64,000 bases of DNA, taken from the NCBI GenBank assembly GCA_039105265.1, contig JAPFFF010000022.1:2356001-2420000 (forward strand), in the 5' to 3' direction. Below are positions 1 through 8,044 of this stretch, one piece after another (the stretch's first letter is position 1; every line of letters starts with the position of its first letter). The notes below the pieces were generated by a model. It searched no databases. It was not told the origin of the DNA and saw only the letters and a program-made list of their open reading frames with translations. This DNA is from Tritrichomonas musculus. Taxonomy: Eukaryota; Parabasalia; Tritrichomonadida; Tritrichomonadidae. A program made the position numbers and the translations under genes.

Positions 1-1724
1 TATACAATTAATGATTGTTCAAAAAGCCAATCAAGCCATAATGGAATGAAATCTTTGTTATCCTGTAAACTAAAATGCTTTGTTGTTAAGCCAGAAGCGG
101 ACTTTACGCATGAGGAAACTGATAACGGTAAGAGCCGTGAATTGATAATAGTTGATTTACTGGCTTCTGTATTTACAACTTGATCCATTGTTTCAAAGTC
201 ATATGTTATGTAATAGATATTCGGTTTCCATGGTAATCCGTGTGCAAGACAATACTCATAGACTGGATTGTTTAAAATATGTGGACAATATGGTAAAGCT
301 TCCTTGGCTGGTACAAATTGTTTCTTATACTTACCATCACAATGTTTGACATGATCATCGAAACGTTTGATATTACTATGCCCGTAATGAACATAAGAAT
401 TGCATTTTGGACAAACATGAATTGCAGTAAGTTTTTCAGCATCTTTGATAAACATAATATGAACAGTAAGGTCTTTGGTAAATAATAAGGCTGAATAAGT
501 TGTGTAATCTTTGTTGAAATACCATTGTTCCTGTAAGTCATATTGTTTGTCATTGTTGTATTCATATATGTTTATATTGATTTTATGTTTTTCGGCTAAT
601 TCTTTCATCTCCTCCATTGTTACTCCTTGAAAATTGTCCAATATTGTTTGTGCATGCTTTGGTATTTTTGTTGTATAAGTTATTCCATATTCCTCAAGTA
701 GCAGTTTCTTGGCACGTTTAGTACGATGTTTGATGTCGTATTTGGTTGTATTAGTCAATTCAGGAAACAAACAACAAGCAAGAAATCGATACCAACATAA
801 ATTATCATCTTCATCATCAACAATTATATAATTATTACTCTTCTTGAATATTTCTGGAAGATCTTTGATACGACCTGTAACCTTACGCATTCTCGATATC
901 GTAAAGGATATTGAGTGTACAATTGTTAGTTTATTGTTTGATGAAGTTGTTTCATAGCTGTTTAGCACAGTTTCTATATACATTTTGCATTCATCAAGGT
1001 TGCGTTCATCTTTTACTATAATTGGTATGGCAGATTTGTAGTTTTGCCATCTGATCTCTCTAGCCTCATAATCATATTTTTCTTCATAAGTTTCAAAGTC
1101 AAAGGTACTTGTTTCAAAGACTCCTGAAAGTTGAAAGTGTATTTTAAATGGTTTTAGTTCACTTTGGTAAACATGAAGCAAGGCATCATATATGTTTGCT
1201 AGAGATGATATTTCATTGAAATAATATGTAACAATAGGTTTACCATGATCATTACGTTCTTTAACCAAAGCTTCTGGGTAGTCATATGCTTGCAAAGCTG
1301 CTACTGCTCTATCGAAATCATTTGGAAAATTAACTATTAGAAAATCATTATGCTTACTAGTGAATTGTTGACCATTTTTCTTAAGGTACTCGTACAGTTC
1401 TTCGTTTTCTGGTTCATTTACTTCAGGTGTATTAATTATTGTTGTTATTCGTTGTTGGTTTTGTTTGATAACTTCATCAATGTAATTATTAATGGTAATT
1501 TCATCAATAACATCTGTAGGAGCTAATTCATCAGGCTTAATATCACCAAGAAGAATATTGTAAGCATTATTGTCGTTGAAATATTTACATAGCCTTGTAA
1601 TATTTATATTGTTGTCTTGGTCAATAATAATATTAGCATTTAATTTAGTGTTCAGAATCGCAATGAATTTGGTTATTGTTTCTGTATCCAAATTGAATAA
1701 TGTTTCTGGTATTAAATTTGTCAT
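1..1724 (-). CDS. polB: Protein-primed DNA polymerase B, N-terminal part (element A, runs off left edge)
   Basis: A continuous frame runs leftward from an ATG at 1724 past the window edge, giving about 574 codons. From about residue 100 it matches the element C polymerase: a block with NLCWYRFLA, then a Cys/His zinc-like patch beginning CPKC, then the exonuclease I motif DFET near residue 505. The polymerase palm would lie outside the window. The protein should copy the element by protein-primed replication, as known for Polintons. Its N-terminus is much shorter than that of C and lacks the three C-type repeats. The frame is open throughout the visible part. Confidence 0.88.
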   Translation of the reverse strand, partial: MTNLIPETLFNLDTETITKFIAILNTKLNANIIIDQDNNINITRLCKYFNDNNAYNILLGDIKPDELAPTDVIDEITINNYIDEVIKQNQQRITTIINTPEVNEPENEELYEYLKKNGQQFTSKHNDFLIVNFPNDFDRAVAALQAYDYPEALVKERNDHGKPIVTYYFNEISSLANIYDALLHVYQSELKPFKIHFQLSGVFETSTFDFETYEEKYDYEAREIRWQNYKSAIPIIVKDERNLDECKMYIETVLNSYETTSSNNKLTIVHSISFTISRMRKVTGRIKDLPEIFKKSNNYIIVDDEDDNLCWYRFLACCLFPELTNTTKYDIKHRTKRAKKLLLEEYGITYTTKIPKHAQTILDNFQGVTMEEMKELAEKHKININIYEYNNDKQYDLQEQWYFNKDYTTYSALLFTKDLTVHIMFIKDAEKLTAIHVCPKCNSYVHYGHSNIKRFDDHVKHCDGKYKKQFVPAKEALPYCPHILNNPVYEYCLAHGLPWKPNIYYITYDFETMDQVVNTEASKSTIINSRLLPLSVSSCVKSASGLTTKHFSLQDNKDFIPLWLDWLFEQSLIV

Positions 1725-1807
1725 TTGGCGTTTGGTTCGTTTTGTATAAGAATAAAATTAAAATATTTAAAATATTTAAAATACAAAAATAATAATCGCT
1801 TTTTTAA

Positions 1808-2206
1808 TTAAATTTCCTGAATCTTATCAGTGTTTGGATTGAATTCATTCATGCATTTCTTTCCTTCATCAGTGTATTTAAAGAATTCGTATACCTCATC
1901 GTAAAACTTCTTTGGAAAGTGATATGGCATACCATAATCATCGTAATCACCTGTAAGCTCATCAATATAGTAATCAAATATTTCTCCATACTCACGAAAA
2001 GCAGCATTTTCATCATGAAAAGATATGTATAAGTGATTCTGTTCTCTGAATATATCCATTTGTGCGTCTATAATAAAGGGTTCAACAACATCAATAGCAT
2101 CACGGTCACCATCAATGACTTTATCACAAATGTCAGCAAAAAGGTCGTACATAGGTGTTTTATATGTACGGAGTTGTTTAGCAGCATAATTAGCAAAGGC
2201 TTCCAT
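1808..2206 (-). CDS. Acidic small protein, unknown function (element A)
   Basis: This 132-residue acidic protein is rich in aromatic and Asp/Glu residues (for example the stretch DYDDYGMPYHFP). It has no recognised domain, signal peptide or membrane segment. It lies just upstream of the polymerase on the same strand and divergent from the large gene at 2421. The A/T-only stretch upstream of its start resembles the T-tract promoters of neighbouring genes. No clear counterpart was found in B or C. It could be a replication accessory protein because of its position, but this is a guess. Confidence 0.6.
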   Translation of the reverse strand: MEAFANYAAKQLRTYKTPMYDLFADICDKVIDGDRDAIDVVEPFIIDAQMDIFREQNHLYISFHDENAAFREYGEIFDYYIDELTGDYDDYGMPYHFPKKFYDEVYEFFKYTDEGKKCMNEFNPNTDKIQEI

Positions 2207-2420
2207 TATATGTAGTGGAAATAAAAAATAAAAAAAATTTTTAAAAAATATAATTTTTGAAAAATTGTAAAAACTTAGTTATCCTATCAAAACATAATGA
2301 GTTGATAAAGGGTTCCAGAAAATTATTCAAATGTATAGGTTAGTAATGGAAACACGGGTAAAAACAATAACAAGTACACATACCTGATTTTTTATACCTG
2401 AGCTTGTTGGCTTGCAAGGT

Positions 2421-4187
2421 ATGCTGGGCAAGGTACGAGTAAAATTATTAGATGGTCATCCCGCACAGACCATTACTACTGATGTTAGAGTTAGGAATAT
2501 CGCATTACAATTACATGATGCAATAAGAGAAACAAACATATTTGAAGAAACAACTGAACCTAAAAACAAAAAGCAACTCAAACAATTAATAAAGTACCTT
2601 AATGAAAATGGAGATAGAGAAATATTTTCTAATATGAATAGTGATATAGAAGAGGAAGCTGCGGAGGAAGAGAAAGACCCAATCTCAAGCTTTGCTTGCA
2701 AATCTTTATCCGACTATAAAACAATGTCGAAGCGTGTTTTTAGCACACCAACCAAAGAATATCTTAGAAGAAACAAACCAATTGAAGCTGAAGATGATCA
2801 CACCAACTTTTCAGAACTATTGAACTCAAATATTGAAGTGACAAGAGGACCTGAAGTAAATGCTGCCGAATTCTTAAATGAATATATGAAGTCTGTCCCA
2901 ACAGGTAAACGTGCTGGTAAAACATTTGAAGCATCACAAAAACGTATGAGCGACCTGTACATTTTCGAAAACAAACAAAGTATTGATGTTAGTAAATATC
3001 GAGGTGAATTATTTGATATTCTTATTAACGGTAATTACCGTGTCAAGTTTTCACCTAAATGTGCTACAAGAGATGGAGCAGAAGCTTATTGCAAGAAAAG
3101 ATTTGATAAAAATGGATATCCATTATATCGTTTAGTACCAGCTAGGTATGACACTAAAGACCCTCTCGGTAATCCAATTTGTGATTTAAACGGTGATAGA
3201 TTTGAAGATATTGTTATTGTTGATACCCGTGGTAAGCCTGTTATTATTAATGGATATCGTCTTGTTAAAGCAGACCCTTATAAGAAATTATGGCAAACCG
3301 AACGTATTGCTGGTAAAACAAATGATTCATTCGAAGTATGGCTTAAGAATCTTATGGGAGCTAAACGAACATGGGAATACACTCCAGAACAATGGAATGA
3401 AGGTAAGTTTAAACCTGAAATTGATAAGAAATTAGAAAAAGTAATAAACTCATGTCAATCTGTTGGTTTATCCAAACCCAAAATCAGTACCAAAATTACT
3501 GCAAGAGGTTTGTGGAGTTCTATATTTTCAAAAATATGGCAAACTGTTTTATACAATATATTTACTAATGAAGAATACAAAGATTTGGAACCATTAAAAT
3601 GTATATTTAGTTATTTCAAAGTATGTACAGCCATATTTATTGCACGTTATGAATCTAAAGTGATGAAAGACCATGAACGCAATGATTGGAGTGATTGGGT
3701 TAAATATAAGAAATTACATCCAAAATCCGTAAATGCTGAATTGGGTGTTATGATTCAAAAAGAATATAATGAAAGCATTAAAGCGACTATGCCAGTTGAT
3801 GGAGAAATAAATAGTGATGGTGAAATATCAGGAGTATTACAAGAAATATTGGAGCAAACAAATGACCTCATCTTTAAGACTGGTCTTGGATTCACAGAAG
3901 ATAAGAAAGACCAATATGCACAGTTAGCTCAAGCTATAATTGAAAATAAAGTAAGTACAGCAACAAAGAAGCAATTACAAGACAAATTTGGTGAAAATAT
4001 TGATGCTTGGATTGATTCACAAGTTGGTGGAAATTACACCACAATCAAAGGATTATATAAGGCTGCACATAAAGGTGCTGGTGATAAATCATATATTAGG
4101 TCGCGAACTGTTGAAAAGCCAGCTAAAGCTGAAATTATTGAGGAACCTTCTACTGATGATGATGACGATGACGAAGATGAAGCATAA
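2421..4187 (+). CDS. Conserved Polinton protein with DLNGD motif (element A)
   Basis: This 588-residue protein is homologous to the C-terminal half of the locus at 49300-54242 in element C. The most conserved block (about residues 195-290) contains LINGNYRVKF, then DPLGNPICDLNGD and IINGYRLVKADPYKK. The DLNGD stretch looks like a calcium-binding loop, but this is only a resemblance. A Trp-rich segment follows, and the C-terminus ends in a run of Asp and Glu. The ATG at 2421 was chosen as the first ATG of the frame. Its conservation between A and C suggests a structural or assembly role. A CAAGCTTTGCTTG mini-palindrome lies inside the frame at 2686. Confidence 0.8.
   Translation: MLGKVRVKLLDGHPAQTITTDVRVRNIALQLHDAIRETNIFEETTEPKNKKQLKQLIKYLNENGDREIFSNMNSDIEEEAAEEEKDPISSFACKSLSDYKTMSKRVFSTPTKEYLRRNKPIEAEDDHTNFSELLNSNIEVTRGPEVNAAEFLNEYMKSVPTGKRAGKTFEASQKRMSDLYIFENKQSIDVSKYRGELFDILINGNYRVKFSPKCATRDGAEAYCKKRFDKNGYPLYRLVPARYDTKDPLGNPICDLNGDRFEDIVIVDTRGKPVIINGYRLVKADPYKKLWQTERIAGKTNDSFEVWLKNLMGAKRTWEYTPEQWNEGKFKPEIDKKLEKVINSCQSVGLSKPKISTKITARGLWSSIFSKIWQTVLYNIFTNEEYKDLEPLKCIFSYFKVCTAIFIARYESKVMKDHERNDWSDWVKYKKLHPKSVNAELGVMIQKEYNESIKATMPVDGEINSDGEISGVLQEILEQTNDLIFKTGLGFTEDKKDQYAQLAQAIIENKVSTATKKQLQDKFGENIDAWIDSQVGGNYTTIKGLYKAAHKGAGDKSYIRSRTVEKPAKAEIIEEPSTDDDDDDEDEA
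2686..2698. repeat. Mini-palindrome CAAGCTTTGCTTG inside a gene
   Basis: This 13-base imperfect palindrome recurs at 4305-4317 and 5815-5827, each time inside a different coding frame of element A. In the two minus-strand copies it encodes the same residues, QAKLG. Confidence 0.6.
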
Positions 4188-4221
4188 AAAAATTACTATT
4201 CCTACTTTATATCCTTGCTAA

Positions 4222-5217
4222 TTATTTTTTTGAACCTGGTAATTTAAATGTTGTTGTATGCGCCTTATTTGTTCCTGGATTTACCTGTGACTGCATAGCA
4301 GGCCCAAGCTTTGCTTGCGACAAGAAATCATTTTTAGCTTCTGTTGGACTTGCAACCTTTTGATTCTTAGATGTATCACGAGCTATACTAGATTTTTCAG
4401 GTTCTTGGTAAAAATATTTGAAGTCAGTTATTGGTGATGGTAATACCTTCTTTGGGCGTATTTCATCGGGTATATCAAGTTTTTCATTATTATATTCAAT
4501 ATTTACTTTTGGGTCATATCCACTAAATAAGGAAGGCTCCCTAGGATGTGAATTATTTGTATTTACCTTTAAGATAGGGCTTGTGATATTTGATTTGAAT
4601 ACATTGAATACTGGAAAATGGTATTTCCAATCCTGAAATTCATATTTGAAACCTTTAATATCAGCATCTTCATTTTTATTTCGCAATCGAACTTTCTGCC
4701 ATTGGCTCATGAATGTTTCTTTTTCAAAACAGAGAAAGATAATTATTGGTACTGGCTTAACTGTGTAATCAACGTCTACGCTCGAAGATAGTTGATAACA
4801 GAAATTATTTGTTTCTTTTACATCATATCTATAATCATAGTCTCCAATCAATAGTATATATGTTTTATTTAGGTCAGGAAATGATTTTTCAACAAATTGG
4901 ATATCTGTATTACCAAAATTAGAAAAAAGATCCACAGTTATTGTGAATAAACGTAATAGACTAGGATCGTTTGTATTATTTATATTTCTCTCATCTTTGA
5001 AATCCACTTTTTTAGGTAAATCCAACGTTACTTCACTACCATTAATAAGTACAAATAATTCATGGTAATTACTACTTAAATACAATAAGACTCTCCTATT
5101 TCTTTCAGAGATATATGAAAACAGTTGATGGTCCTTATTAATATTGATACAATTTGGATCTTGCAAATTAAGTTCTTGCAGTGCTGTGAATACCGATTTT
5201 TGGTTGCTGTTATTCAT
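4222..5217 (-). CDS. Hypothetical protein with basic, proline-containing tail (element A)
   Basis: This 331-residue protein sits at the same map position and strand as the 458-residue gene at 54245-55621 in C, next to the small jelly-roll-like gene and the integrase. Sequence similarity between the two is weak, so homology rests mainly on position. The N-terminal two thirds look globular and beta-rich. The last 100 residues are low-complexity and end in a basic tail, LPGSKK. It converges on the gene at 2421. A minor capsid role is possible but not shown. Confidence 0.7.
   Translation of the reverse strand: MNNSNQKSVFTALQELNLQDPNCININKDHQLFSYISERNRRVLLYLSSNYHELFVLINGSEVTLDLPKKVDFKDERNINNTNDPSLLRLFTITVDLFSNFGNTDIQFVEKSFPDLNKTYILLIGDYDYRYDVKETNNFCYQLSSSVDVDYTVKPVPIIIFLCFEKETFMSQWQKVRLRNKNEDADIKGFKYEFQDWKYHFPVFNVFKSNITSPILKVNTNNSHPREPSLFSGYDPKVNIEYNNEKLDIPDEIRPKKVLPSPITDFKYFYQEPEKSSIARDTSKNQKVASPTEAKNDFLSQAKLGPAMQSQVNPGTNKAHTTTFKLPGSKK
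4305..4317. repeat. Mini-palindrome CAAGCTTTGCTTG inside a gene
   Basis: This is the second copy of the 13-base palindrome also found at 2686 and 5815. With its flank it matches the copy in the integrase gene over about 20 bases, and both encode QAKLG on the minus strand. Confidence 0.6.
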
Positions 5218-5274
5218 TTTTTATTCAAAAAAAGCTATAGCTTAACAAGAACTCTGTTCTCGAAAAGCTGTCAC

Positions 5275-5658
5275 TTAATAAATAAGAAGGCAGCTCATGA
5301 TAAATGCTGATGGTATGATTGAATTGCCATACAAATCGGTAAACCATATCTTGTAATCTCTCTTATTGCTACTGAAGAATTCGTATTTTCGATATTTGGT
5401 TTGACGCTTATTAGCCAACATAATGAATGAATCACAATATGCATCTAATTGAACTATATCTGAATGCACCATTAAATCACCAACTAAAAAGTCTTTTACA
5501 ATTGCTCCAACATATTGAATTACAATATATTTCTTGTTTCTGCTTGATACAAATTCAAGTGGCAACGTAAATTCTGTTGATTGAGTGTGGAAATAACGTT
5601 TTGTTATGGGCTGTTTTACATTGCTTGTTGCAACATTCTTGATATTATTCATAAGCAT
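5275..5658 (-). CDS. Small conserved beta-rich protein, possible single-jelly-roll component (element A)
   Basis: This protein of about 127 residues is strongly conserved with the 110-residue protein at 55660-55992 in C. Shared stretches include KRYFHTQ, GDLMVHSDIV, YCD-FIMLAN and the C-terminal IWFTDLYGN followed by SCLLIY. The pattern of alternating hydrophobic strands ending in a FTDLYGN turn resembles the last strands of Polinton penton or minor capsid proteins. It is short for a complete jelly roll, so the function is an inference. The ATG at 5658 was chosen because it avoids overlap with the integrase gene. An upstream ATG at 5703 is possible. Confidence 0.75.
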   Translation of the reverse strand: MLMNNIKNVATSNVKQPITKRYFHTQSTEFTLPLEFVSSRNKKYIVIQYVGAIVKDFLVGDLMVHSDIVQLDAYCDSFIMLANKRQTKYRKYEFFSSNKRDYKIWFTDLYGNSIIPSAFIMSCLLIY

Positions 5659-5671
5659 TTTTTCATAGAAA

Positions 5672-7057
5672 CTAAATGTTAAAATACTTAATGTAATCTT
5701 CATTTAAGTCTCCAAATGAATTACATATGAATTTCGTATATATAATAGGTACTTCAATAATAGCTTTTTCAGCATCAGTCATACGTTTCCTACCTTTAGG
5801 CAGCTTTGCTGACCCAAGCTTTGCTTGATGATGCTTTTCTTGTGGTTCATCTTTTTTAACAGTCTGATATGGTTTTAATAACTTGCAGATTACATTTCCA
5901 TTACGATACTCTAGAAACTCAGCAATTTCATTAAATACTCTTCTACGCTTCTCATGCTTTTTTTGCGTTTTGCTTTTATCGAGATGAACTAATATAATAT
6001 TACCTCTATTATAAGATAACAACCCCTTAAAACGTTGTTTATCATTGATTTCCCGCAATTTCATTTGCATTTTCCTGATATATCTCCACTCCAAATCAAC
6101 ATTGTTTTGCATTTGAGCTGGGGTATAATATATGTACTTCGTTGGTTTTACAAGATTCTTGTCATAAAAATCTGATGGGTCATAATCAAAATTCTTAAAT
6201 CGAAGAGAACTATGTGGGGTATTATTATAGTAATCAACCATTTGTCTCATCAAATTATAATCACTTAATCTTCGCTCATCTAACCCAAAAGCATTTCTCA
6301 GAGTTCTTATAACAGAATCAACATTTTTGTGAGCTAACGCATATGGAGAATCATTAATAATGAATCTTATAGGATAGAAATCAGTGATTGAATCTATTGT
6401 GGCTTCCCAAAACTGTATGTCTTCAAATTGTAAATTGAGTAGCCTTTGGAAACGAGGTTTATAATAGTCGCTTTTTTTAAGCAGTTTTTTAAGAGTTTCC
6501 AGTTTGTGGTTCACGAGTATTTTACTTAATATTTTATCAAACTCTTTTATCCTTGCTTCTTTAATTACAGCTTTCAAGTCAAATATCAAAGTAGTTTCTC
6601 CTGTTGAAAACCAAATGACAACACTATTATCTTTCATCTCTTTTAATCCAGGTTCTCCATCACATTTGATAGTTTTGAATAGAAATTGTGGATATCTTAT
6701 TATAATTCGTTCAAGGGAAAACCATATATTTCCTTTATCCTTTACAGGTTCAACGATTAGGTATCTTGTATTTGTATTGATGAGAACCAAATATATTTTA
6801 TTTTCTTTTGTCAAATCTCTAGTATAGTATTTGCTAAACATCAAATCTACCTCCCAACAACCTGGTTCATTAGAGAAATTTGGTTTTGATAATTCTTTGC
6901 ATGATTTCAACTTGAAGTCAGGAATAAATGGTTCTGTTTTGATATCACTTTTAAAGAAAGGTTGTATGTAATTATCAATGTATTTATACTTGGATTTGAA
7001 AGGGTAATTGAGTAAGGAGTTGTATTCTTTATCGTAGATTCTTACTGATTTAGTCAT
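5672..7057 (-). CDS. int: Retroviral-type integrase (element A)
   Basis: This 461-residue integrase is homologous to that of C at 55996-57222. An N-terminal region with FKLKSC precedes the catalytic core, which shows WEVDLMF, IKCDGE and an IRTLRNAFGLD segment. YNNTPHSSL and a C-terminal chromatin-type region follow (GNIILVHLDKSKT, then CKLLKPYQ). It would cut target DNA and join the element ends, making the 5-6 bp target duplications seen at B and C. Compared with C it carries about 100 extra residues between the second core motif and the IRTLRN segment. A mini-palindrome is embedded near the C-terminus. Confidence 0.92.
   Translation of the reverse strand: MTKSVRIYDKEYNSLLNYPFKSKYKYIDNYIQPFFKSDIKTEPFIPDFKLKSCKELSKPNFSNEPGCWEVDLMFSKYYTRDLTKENKIYLVLINTNTRYLIVEPVKDKGNIWFSLERIIIRYPQFLFKTIKCDGEPGLKEMKDNSVVIWFSTGETTLIFDLKAVIKEARIKEFDKILSKILVNHKLETLKKLLKKSDYYKPRFQRLLNLQFEDIQFWEATIDSITDFYPIRFIINDSPYALAHKNVDSVIRTLRNAFGLDERRLSDYNLMRQMVDYYNNTPHSSLRFKNFDYDPSDFYDKNLVKPTKYIYYTPAQMQNNVDLEWRYIRKMQMKLREINDKQRFKGLLSYNRGNIILVHLDKSKTQKKHEKRRRVFNEIAEFLEYRNGNVICKLLKPYQTVKKDEPQEKHHQAKLGSAKLPKGRKRMTDAEKAIIEVPIIYTKFICNSFGDLNEDYIKYFNI
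5815..5827. repeat. Mini-palindrome CAAGCTTTGCTTG inside the integrase gene
   Basis: This is the third copy of the palindrome at 2686 and 4305. The coding result is again QAKLG. A second small palindrome, CAGCTTTGCTG, lies just before it. Confidence 0.6.
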
Positions 7058-7107
7058 TTTTTTCCAAAAAAAGTATTGATATACAAAAAAATATCAATTA
7101 CAGGTAA

Positions 7108-7194
7108 ATCATCACGTTTTTCATAAGATTTGGCGAGGGTCGGCAACTTTGTTGACTGGGGCAATGCCCCCGGAATTCCGACCGACCGACCATT
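7108..7194. repeat. Cluster of short palindromes between integrase and KilA-N genes (element A)
   Basis: The string ATCATCACGTTTTTCATAAG at 7108 recurs at 7699 inside the neighbouring KilA-N gene. It is followed by three small palindromes in a row: CAACTTTGTTG, GGGGCAATGCCCC and CGGAATTCCG, then a short GACC repeat. The 137-base gap between genes holds nothing else recognisable. Confidence 0.65.
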
Positions 7195-7953
7195 TTATTG
7201 GCTCATACTGTTAAAATATTGTTCAATCAAATCGTGAAGCTTCGGAAGATGCTCTATTTTGATATCAACACAGTTACCACTATTGGAAACCTTATAATCA
7301 TCTGTTCCAAATGATGCTTTTATAATGTTCTTGATGTTTAAATTTGGTGTCATACTAATAGGAAGGTCATCTTTGAAATAAAATCTTTCGTTTTCATTAT
7401 TATAATGGTTAACAACTTTTCTCCAAGTACTCTTATGACGACGACACAAATGAAGCCTAGTGAAACCTTCTTTATTGATATCCTCTTTGTAAATCAAATA
7501 ACGGTAATCATTCTTGTGATTTTCTGGAACTGCACGTGGTTTGAGTTCATCAATTTGTTGCTGATGTTGTTTGCGTTCACGTTCAAATTGGGAGTCTAAA
7601 AGTTTGGCAATATAGATTGCATAGGTTGGTGACGCCCACATTGCGATGTGATTGACAAGTAATCGGTGAACATAATAACCTCTCAAATTAATAGGAACAT
7701 CATCACGTTTTTCATAAGATTTTTCTAACCTCGGAATTCCGAGGGTCGATTTTTGAGACTCAAATTCTTGTAATAACTCTTTTGTTGTCTGATTTTCAAA
7801 CCAATGATAAGCTTGTTTGTTGGATTTACATGCAGTTATTATACTTTGCATTTGGTACATTTCATCTTTGATTGAATGTATGATGCGTAAATGTACATTA
7901 TATTGAATAAATTCGTAGTCATCATTAATTCGTTCTACGTTTATTGAAGCCAT
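7195..7953 (-). CDS. KilA-N domain protein (element A)
   Basis: This 252-residue protein is homologous to 38998-39765 in C. The KilA-N signature is seen around residues 85-120: YYVHRLLVNHIAMWASPTYA followed by IYIAKLLDSQFE. A short coiled coil and a C-terminal domain (YRYLIYKEDI, then LHLCRRHKSTWRKV) follow. KilA-N proteins of large DNA viruses are thought to bind nucleic acid. Here the gene lies between integrase and capsid genes, whereas in C it lies near the left end. A perfect 16-bp palindrome, CCTCGGAATTCCGAGG, is embedded in the frame just before the KilA-N core. Confidence 0.88.
   Translation of the reverse strand: MASINVERINDDYEFIQYNVHLRIIHSIKDEMYQMQSIITACKSNKQAYHWFENQTTKELLQEFESQKSTLGIPRLEKSYEKRDDVPINLRGYYVHRLLVNHIAMWASPTYAIYIAKLLDSQFERERKQHQQQIDELKPRAVPENHKNDYRYLIYKEDINKEGFTRLHLCRRHKSTWRKVVNHYNNENERFYFKDDLPISMTPNLNIKNIIKASFGTDDYKVSNSGNCVDIKIEHLPKLHDLIEQYFNSMSQ
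7699..7744. repeat. Repeat module with 16-bp perfect palindrome inside the KilA-N gene
   Basis: The module joins a copy of the 7108 string to TTTTCTAACCTCGGAATTCC, whose reverse complement recurs at 8010-8029. The palindrome at 7729-7744 is perfect. It sits where the C homolog also has a GGAATTCC palindrome. Confidence 0.7.
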
Positions 7954-8009
7954 TTGTTCTGGAGATAAAAAATTATTTTAAAAATAGATTTGCAAAACAA
8001 TTGACAGCC

Positions 8010-8029
8010 GGAATTCCGAGGTTAGAAAA
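8010..8029. repeat. Inverted copy of the GGAATTCC palindrome module
   Basis: This 20-base match, in inverted orientation, to 7721-7740 lies between the KilA-N and capsid genes. Confidence 0.7.
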
Positions 8030-8044
8030 TATTCGAAAATCAAT

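Noticed and set aside
272-565. Separate minus-strand gene of 97 codons
   Set aside because: It lies in another frame of the polymerase gene that runs from 1724 off the left edge.
5672-7057. LTR retrotransposon or retrovirus, suggested by the integrase
   Set aside because: No reverse transcriptase, gag or long terminal repeats are present. Neighbouring genes are Polinton genes.
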